Source of the DNA: Strobilurus pachycystidiatus
Lineage: Eukaryota > Basidiomycota > Agaricomycetes > Agaricales > Physalacriaceae
NCBI GenBank assembly: GCA_019915135.1
Contig: JAHLMK010000006.1
Location: 2,666,001 to 2,730,000, forward strand
DNA: 64,000 nucleotides
Direction of reading: 5' to 3'
A program made the translations under genes and the position numbers. Numbering within the stretch: position 1 is the first letter of the stretch; each line of letters opens with the position of its first letter. This document shows positions 58,138 to 64,000 of this stretch, piece after piece. The notes under the pieces were generated by a model. That model was not told the origin of the DNA. It saw only the letters and a program-made list of their open reading frames with translations, and searched no databases.

Positions 58138-59505
58138 GTTCGGGCACGGATCGCGCGCCGGCCTGCCGGCGCGTCTTTCTCCTGCATACGTGTTGAGGCG
58201 CGTACAGATAGCAGCAAGAAAGCATGTAGCACGTACCATTTCCGCAGCCGTGGCCATATCCATATCGTCCCCCGCCGTGTGAGCAGTCAACGTGGGCGGA
58301 AGGTGGTAGTCAGAGGCCGTCGACCAGCGCGCCGCGGGTCCCGTTGCGACTGCGCTGGCGCAGATGATTCAGGGAGCAAGCAAGAAACGGGAACGGAGAA
58401 ATTGGTAATGTGACTTGGTGAAAGGACGCGAGGGTGGCGTGGGAGTACTTTCTGTGCCGGCCGCGGAAGCTTTGCCGGCTTGCCTTCGACCTCGACCTTT
58501 GTGCCTGCAACTTCGACCTCCGTGTATGGTATTTTCTGCGTGTCCACTCATAAGCCGACGTATGTCTGGATCTCTGCTTTACTGTACGACTGGGGCGGCA
58601 CAATCTCGCAGCGACGATAGTGTGCGGTCATCATCTGTCCATTTAACTTTTCAGTTTACGAATGGGCGCCAAGCGTCACCATCCTGATATCTATACTTCG
58701 GGAACGATGCGGTTTCACTGTTCCAAGAAGCTTGACTCGCTCGATTAGAGCGACATCCGTCTGCGAATTCATTCGGCATACTGTTTGGCTGTTTCCTAGG
58801 ACGTTGGGACCGAAGACGGGCGTCAAAGTCCGTGCGTATCCATAAGTCGCTGCGCTCTCGATCCTGTGACGCCCGATATTTGAATTGCAGGACCTGTTTC
58901 TGTAGCGTCATACTTCGCAGGGTTTGACGCCTACGACCCCACGACGGCGCGTACGAGCGGTCCTTCGACTTGCTCGACTCTCAAACGAACAGCGCTTATA
59001 CTCACACCCACCGTGATCTGTGGGCTCCTACGCCGATCAGAGCTGGAGATCTTGGCTAAGCGAGACAAGACAATGGTGTCACCACCACCACGGAATCTCT
59101 ATGTACAAAGGTGGTCTGCGATTACGTGTTGGTCTTTGGTCGTCGTGTTTTGTAGATCATCCATAACAGTCGTCCTTACTACATCAGATTCGCTGTAGAC
59201 ATACTGCCCTTTCCTGTGATCCGGTCAATCCATTGAATGACGCATGCCCTATGAAATGAGGCGGTGACTCGTTGCCTATTGTTCAGCACCTCCCATTTCT
59301 CCCTCTACATCAATCTCATCTCAGCACACCCAAGGACCACATCGTCATGTTACTACTAGCATGATGTTAGCTTTTCAAAGTAGGAGAAACCGTCTACCTA
59401 CAACGACGAAGACCGGGATTGGTTGTCCACAAGGGCTACAAATACCGCGCTAGACGAGGTGTGCTACGGGGAGAATTTTCCAGCACTGCGACAACCTGCG
59501 TCCCG
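58138..59505. other. Intergenic region, no gene supported
   Basis: Overlapping short ORFs around 58287-58911 on both strands have no motif. Confidence 0.45.
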
Positions 59506-60342
59506 ATGAACGCCACAACAAGTCGTCAATCGCCTTCCTTTGATGTTGATCATCTCGAGGGCATCGAAGACATCTTTGACGACAAGTATCTCGCGTCTAA
59601 CTATGCGACGGGCCCAGAACTGGATCCATCAATCAACCCTCGGACTTTTCAGCTACTCGCTCTGTCCAAGAGCAGCACGCCAAATGATGGTTATGGAGCA
59701 GATTACGGCCTCGGATCTCATCATCATGTTGACTGGCAGCATTCAGCAAGCTCGAGCCACGTGAATGCACACTCAAGGGACGCTACATTTAGTTGTAGTC
59801 GTCGCGAGGTGGCTGCCACTGCCCCAAAAGCCGGGAGCATACTCGTACCTTCCGCTCCCGACACGAGGTCTTATGCCCTTACTGCTCAGAACAATACCAT
59901 TGTCAACGAGGCAATGCCCCACTGCATGATTACATGGGCTGTTGCCCTGGGACATGCGCATCCTTGCGCAAGCACGAAGCCACGAGATCACACAAGGCGA
60001 TTATACGTGAACGAGAGAAGGGGCTCCCAGAGTCCGAGAAGGTTGAATGCCCAAAGTGCCTCGGACATTACGAATGTCCAAATCACTGCCGCATGTACCC
60101 CTACGTCCAAAATGTCGCGACTCGGCATTGCCCCGATGACTACAAGTCTTACCACGATCACCAATTCGAGTGTAGATGGTACAGGAAGCGCAGGGAGGCG
60201 AAGAATAAGGCGTCCAAGAGGCGCAGTAGAACCGCCAAGAACTAATACAGAAAGAACTCGTCGACTCAAGCAGAGCCACGGAGGAAATCGGACATGGGCC
60301 GTAGAATGTAAACGCGAAGTTTTCATGGTAGCTATCCAGTAG
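59506..60342 (+). CDS. Hypothetical protein with Cys/His-rich region in a second frame
   Basis: Starts at MNATTSRQSPSFDVDH (59506) after in-frame sequence from 59419. The first 130 residues are acidic and Ser/His-rich (EGIEDIFDDKYL). The frame runs open to 60342, but from about 59934 to 60245 the next frame is more protein-like: CCPGTCASLRKHEATRSHK, then CPKCLGHYECPNHC and ECRWYRKRREAKNK. These Cys and His spacings suggest one or two degenerate zinc fingers with a basic tail. Either an intron near 59880-59930 changes the frame or an indel broke the gene. A transcription factor role is only a guess. Confidence 0.4.
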   Translation: MNATTSRQSPSFDVDHLEGIEDIFDDKYLASNYATGPELDPSINPRTFQLLALSKSSTPNDGYGADYGLGSHHHVDWQHSASSSHVNAHSRDATFSCSRREVAATAPKAGSILVPSAPDTRSYALTAQNNTIVNEAMPHCMITWAVALGHAHPCASTKPRDHTRRLYVNERRGSQSPRRLNAQSASDITNVQITAACTPTSKMSRLGIAPMTTSLTTITNSSVDGTGSAGRRRIRRPRGAVEPPRTNTERTRRLKQSHGGNRTWAVECKREVFMVAIQ

Positions 60343-60372
60343 CACAAGGAGGAGGAGTGAAGGAATATAACA

Positions 60373-62642
60373 TTAAGCATTGTTTCGTACTAGATCTTTG
60401 ATCCCATGAACCATCTCGTCTCGCCCAATGATAGATTCCTCGTCGATGAATTCGCCATCAGCAAACCGACGGATTCGTAACATTTCCTTGTCAATATCGG
60501 TAGGTGAGGCGGAGAGCGTCGCGCGGTCGAAATCAATGATGGAAAGTCCCCCAGATCCATCGGAAACCATGTTCCAGGAGCGTATGTCCCGGTGAAGGAC
60601 TCCAGCAGTATGAATTCTGCCAAGAGTCGCGATCAAGGATGCCCTGCGGGATATCAGTAGATGCAAAGGGTCTCAGGATGAGGGCCTACTTTTCCTCGGG
60701 TGTCAATGTCACCTTCTTGTGCATGTCCCGTCGGGCACCCAGCGGTTCGCCAGCATTGTCCAGGATGAGCACACCGACGTTCTGGCAAACTTCTTGATAG
60801 AAGCCATATACTCGCGGAATCCCTACGACATCGCGCGATGACAGATGTTGATAGACAGTATATTCGTGTCGAAGACGACATTGTGTCGGAAATGTGGTGG
60901 CAAGCTTTGCAACGAGTGGCGGGTGAATCTTCGGGGCCAAAAGGGAGACGTTGTATACCGCGCCGGTGGATCCAGCTCCCAAACGAGTGCCAAGAATAAG
61001 ACCAACGTATCCCTGGGGACCATACACCGGAGAAGGCTTTGTTCCGGGTTTCAAAAGTATCGACGGGGTAGGGGAGTTGTACAGCTTGAACTTCATGAAT
61101 AGCGCCAATGCCGGACGACGAAATCGATGTAAAGTATTCTAAGAAGGTGTCAACTGGACGGGCAACACAAAAGGAGAGTAAAGAAAGGTCACGTCTACGG
61201 CTTTGTTCTCCTTCGCAAGACGCTCTGACTCTGTCAAGGGCTTTCGATTGTACTGAGGACGCGGTTAGAGGGCGCGGCGGCAATAACTGAGTGCATACCG
61301 GCGACGTAGATACCTCCTTGATTCGACTCGGTCCGTTGGGCCGTGGCTTTTTTAATGCCTAAAAATTTGTTGAGCTAGGGAGAAGGTACTTCGGGTTAAT
61401 AGCATACCGAAGTCTCGAGGACAACCGCGCTCTCAGCGTCTTGATCTGCTACGTCTGCAGAGCGCTTCTTACCACAAGGATTGGAAGTGCGATCACTAAG
61501 AGCGAGTGAGCGTTGCAAAGTATCATTGACAGCTACAGCGTGAATGCCAGACATCAATCTAGCAAATGCGGGAGGTTCTAGATCGCACAAGTCAATGAAG
61601 TCGGAGAGAAACAATGTTTGACTGCGTCGGTTTCGAATTCCAACGCGCATATAGTTACCACAGTCGAAGATAATCAGAGATGAATCCGCGCGCACAGCGT
61701 TGGCCCATGCCTAGAACCTGTTGAGATTGCGCCGTAGTGACTTGAAATTACACTCACCCGCTGTATGAAATCTGCAGGCTCTCCAACTTGATCGGCGGGC
61801 GTTGCACGCTGAATAGTCCTGGGAGTATAGAATACTTCCACCGGCGTGGACTTTCGTTCCATGCGACGGACTTTGGGGCGCCATTGAATGGGATCGAGGC
61901 AAGGTGCCGTCCACGGTGGATTAGTGCTATCCAGTGGCCGTAGAGCCACGGGTTTGCAGTCATTGTCGACGTGCGAGTTCCGTGTCCACGGAAAACTATC
62001 TTCATTCGCTAGCGCACCCATCTCCTCGACGACACCGCTCGCCACTGGAGAGAAAAACATCCCAGTCGCCAGGACAGGAAACCTGTCCAGTACACAAAGC
62101 AGACGGCGTAAATCCGGGGCTGCGAATGACTTCAGGTCCTCGACGTCCAGCCGTCGGTAGTCATTAATCGAGAGAACCCAGCTTTGCACGAGATACGAGT
62201 CATCAAGATGTTTATCGCATGTCTCCAGGCTACCCATACGCCAGCAAAGCACCGATTCGGGAACCTTCGTACTCTCGGGGTGAAAAATGGCACTAGACAC
62301 GAGCTGAGTGCATGCCGAAGGAATACCGCCTTCATAAAGGCCGGCGACCTTTGACGCATGTGAGGCTTGGGAGATGTTACGGTAGAAATGTGGATCTATA
62401 GCATAGTAGCTGTCGGGAAAATGTTCCAAACAATCCACGGAATGCAAGAGGTCGTCGCCTGCCTTGTAAAGATCTGGAAGGAGACTCGGCAGGTGGCAGA
62501 CGCGTTTGAGAATAAGGTTTTCGTCGATATGTCGGTCGAGGAAATTGATGGAAGTGACCGAGATTTTTCGGACATCGGAGTCCCTTCGAAAGGATGGCTG
62601 CCGAAAGGAATAGAATCTCTTCCTGTTGGGTCCGGAGGTCAT
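60373..62642 (-). CDS. Protein kinase with novel N-terminal domains (kinase-trio member 3)
   Basis: Likely active kinase, paralog of 48176-50451. The frame is open to 63083, but MTSGPNRKRF at 62642 lies 33 residues before FLDRHIDENLILKRV, like the start of member 1, so it is preferred. N-terminal domain to about 61780 (PADFIQR). Second domain 61705-61396 with FDCGNYMRVGI and RNRRSQTLFLSDF. The kinase domain begins near 61108: LGAGSTGAV (Gly loop), LVAKLAT (Lys), RHEYTVYQHL (Glu), then an intron near 60667-60690, HRDIRSWNMV with catalytic Asp and Asn, and IIDFDRA in place of DFG. It ends at 60373, convergent with 59506-60342. Linker exons between 61390 and 61110 are not resolved. Confidence 0.75.
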
Positions 62643-63261
62643 GGAAAGAGGGAAAAGCAAACGCTCCGTGACATCCGAGACAAAAGAGGCGCGGCGATCA
62701 AACAGGCCATCAAGGGAAAATGAATGCTTCGGACCGTGATGTCCGTCTCGTCTTCTCCTCTTACCACGACGACCACGACAAACGGACAGGCGCGACACGT
62801 CGAGCGCGACCACGAAATGGCCTTCGTGTTGTTGGGCTGTGATGAGCTGACAATGCGTCTTGCGCTGTCCTATGCGATTCAACACAGACGGAAATCTCTG
62901 GTGCCGGGACGTAATGTCTGAGTGGTTTCCATGGGTCGACGCATGGTCGGGCTTATTGCAAGGTGCGTCTGGCGGTGCCGTCCCCTCGCATGCATTGACG
63001 ATATTCACAGACAGAATGCTTGCCATGGCTGACTCAAACATCGCATCCGACATCGCATCACCTCCCATTGTGTCTTCGAACATCGGACTCGGAACGTGTT
63101 TCCCTATCAGTGACGGCGACGGCGTACCTTTTGCTCCTGACGACGACGACGACTACCTGCCCATCGTCGTCCGCCCAACGCCGGCATATCTGCTGCCATT
63201 TTGGACGTGTTCTACACGTCGTGCTTCTCGACTACCTGCGCAGCAGCCATTTTGCACCGAT

Positions 63262-63480
63262 GGCACTACCATGGCGACGCGCAAGCCTCACCAACGTGGG
63301 CAGCAGCAGTCCGAGCAGGAGTCAGTGCATGACGACAACGACCACACCATTGGACGACGACGACGACGGCAGCGCGGAAGGATGGGTATGCGGGTTGGTA
63401 TCGTCGACTTCAAGCTGGGTGCACCGTCTGGTGGCGGGCATGCGCCAATGGTGCGTGTATCTCTTTTCTTTCACCTTAAT
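63262..63480 (+). repeat. Diverged direct repeat, copy 1
   Basis: Shares GGCGACGCG(C/T)AAGCCTCA, a nearby GGGCAG and a distal GGTGCGT..TCTCTTTTCTTT block with 63790-63965. Confidence 0.4.
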
Positions 63481-63789
63481 AACGCCACCAATGCACTGGG
63501 TCGGGTCCCCATTTGTGCGGTCCATTACTTTTGGCCATCCCCGCCTTCATCCCGACACCCCGCCCCCAAAAACCATGCATCAGATAAGGGACCTTATCTG
63601 TTGTACGGCTTTGAGAGGCGAGCCGTCCTACGCCACGAAGACGACCATCTGTTGCTCGTTGCCATCGTGTCTCTCCTTCTCTCCCGCCGGTACCCCCTCA
63701 TTGATGCTATTCGCAGCTGCCTTGAATGCTGCTTACGCGTCATGTCCCCGTCTCCTTCTCTACCATTAGCGCAGCAGTTATCCTCGCAC

Positions 63790-63965
63790 TGTCGGCACTA
63801 CTTGGCGACGCGTAAGCCTCAACACCATGGGCAGAGTGAGCCGGCTCTGCTGGTAATGTATCCGCAGGATGAGGACGACGACTCGACATAACGGCAACAG
63901 GCACGGCAGCTGGAGACGGGCGCCCATCCACGGTGCGTTTCTCTTTCTTTTCGTTGTGTACGCCA
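63790..63965 (+). repeat. Diverged direct repeat, copy 2
   Basis: Same block order as 63262-63480 with shorter spacing; about 530 bp apart. Confidence 0.4.
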
Positions 63966-64000
63966 GTTGTGCACCTGCGCACTCTTTTAAGATGCTGATC

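Larger units (their letters stand above)
62643..64000. other. Upstream region of kinase gene and duplicated low-complexity sequence
   Basis: Plus-strand frames 62860-63891 and 63020-63769 overlap each other and are rich in Asp and Arg from GAC/CGA runs. Neither shows a domain. A diverged duplication lies at 63262-63480 and 63790-63965. Confidence 0.4.

Noticed and set aside
62860..63891. 343-codon plus-strand ORF
   Set aside because: Low-complexity Asp/Arg runs, overlapped by a second frame of similar size; no domain. Kept only as a region note.

Overview
The window looks like nuclear DNA of a mushroom-forming basidiomycete (Agaricomycete type). Genes are split by many introns of about 50-60 bp with GT..AG ends. 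There are several F-box/leucine-rich-type genes, fungal HRD-type kinase genes, a ferric reductase, a GPI-anchored pepsin-like protease and a P4 flippase. A PIF/Harbinger transposon and a Ty1/copia element are also present. The organism call is an inference from gene content and intron style.

Layout. 1-1936 (-): ferric/metalloreductase, cut by the window start. 3280-3927 (+): Ser-rich ORF of unknown role. 4198-6303 (-): secreted, probably GPI-anchored aspartic protease. 6768-8302 (-): F-box gene broken by one frameshift. 8628-11563: complete PIF/Harbinger transposon with identical 74-bp terminal inverted repeats, a TAA target duplication, a DDE transposase and a convergent Myb/SANT-like gene. 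12257-13954 (+): intact F-box gene. 14107-20172 (-): large phospholipid flippase gene. 20173-23761: gene-poor, with degraded dispersed repeats.

23762-26267: short Ty1/copia element (TTACG target duplication, identical 226-bp LTRs, PBS and PPT visible) that has lost most of gag, protease and integrase. A 244-bp TA-flanked MITE sits inside one LTR. 26860-32638: three F-box genes (+, -, +), the two outer ones close paralogs. 33879-36396 (-): decayed family-2 glycosyltransferase. 36649-38337: three clusters of CACGGTA-type repeats plus a 34-bp perfect palindrome. 38801-39952 (+): short-chain dehydrogenase. 40201-40272 (-): tRNA-Asp(GUC). 40273-46280: mostly no confident genes. 46281-46940 (-): HExxH protein.

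The last 16 kb holds the most unusual content: three genes sharing one architecture (novel N-terminal domain, short second domain, kinase domain). They are at 48176-50451 (+), 50499-52896 (-) and 60373-62642 (-). The first two meet tail to tail 47 bp apart, and the middle one has lost every catalytic kinase residue. Around them lie an acidic protein (53570-54445), a J-domain protein (56887-58137) and a Cys/His-rich protein (59506-60245).

Limits: all calls come from reading translated segments and motifs by eye. Splice junctions are given only where both ends fit a reading frame; no database search was run.
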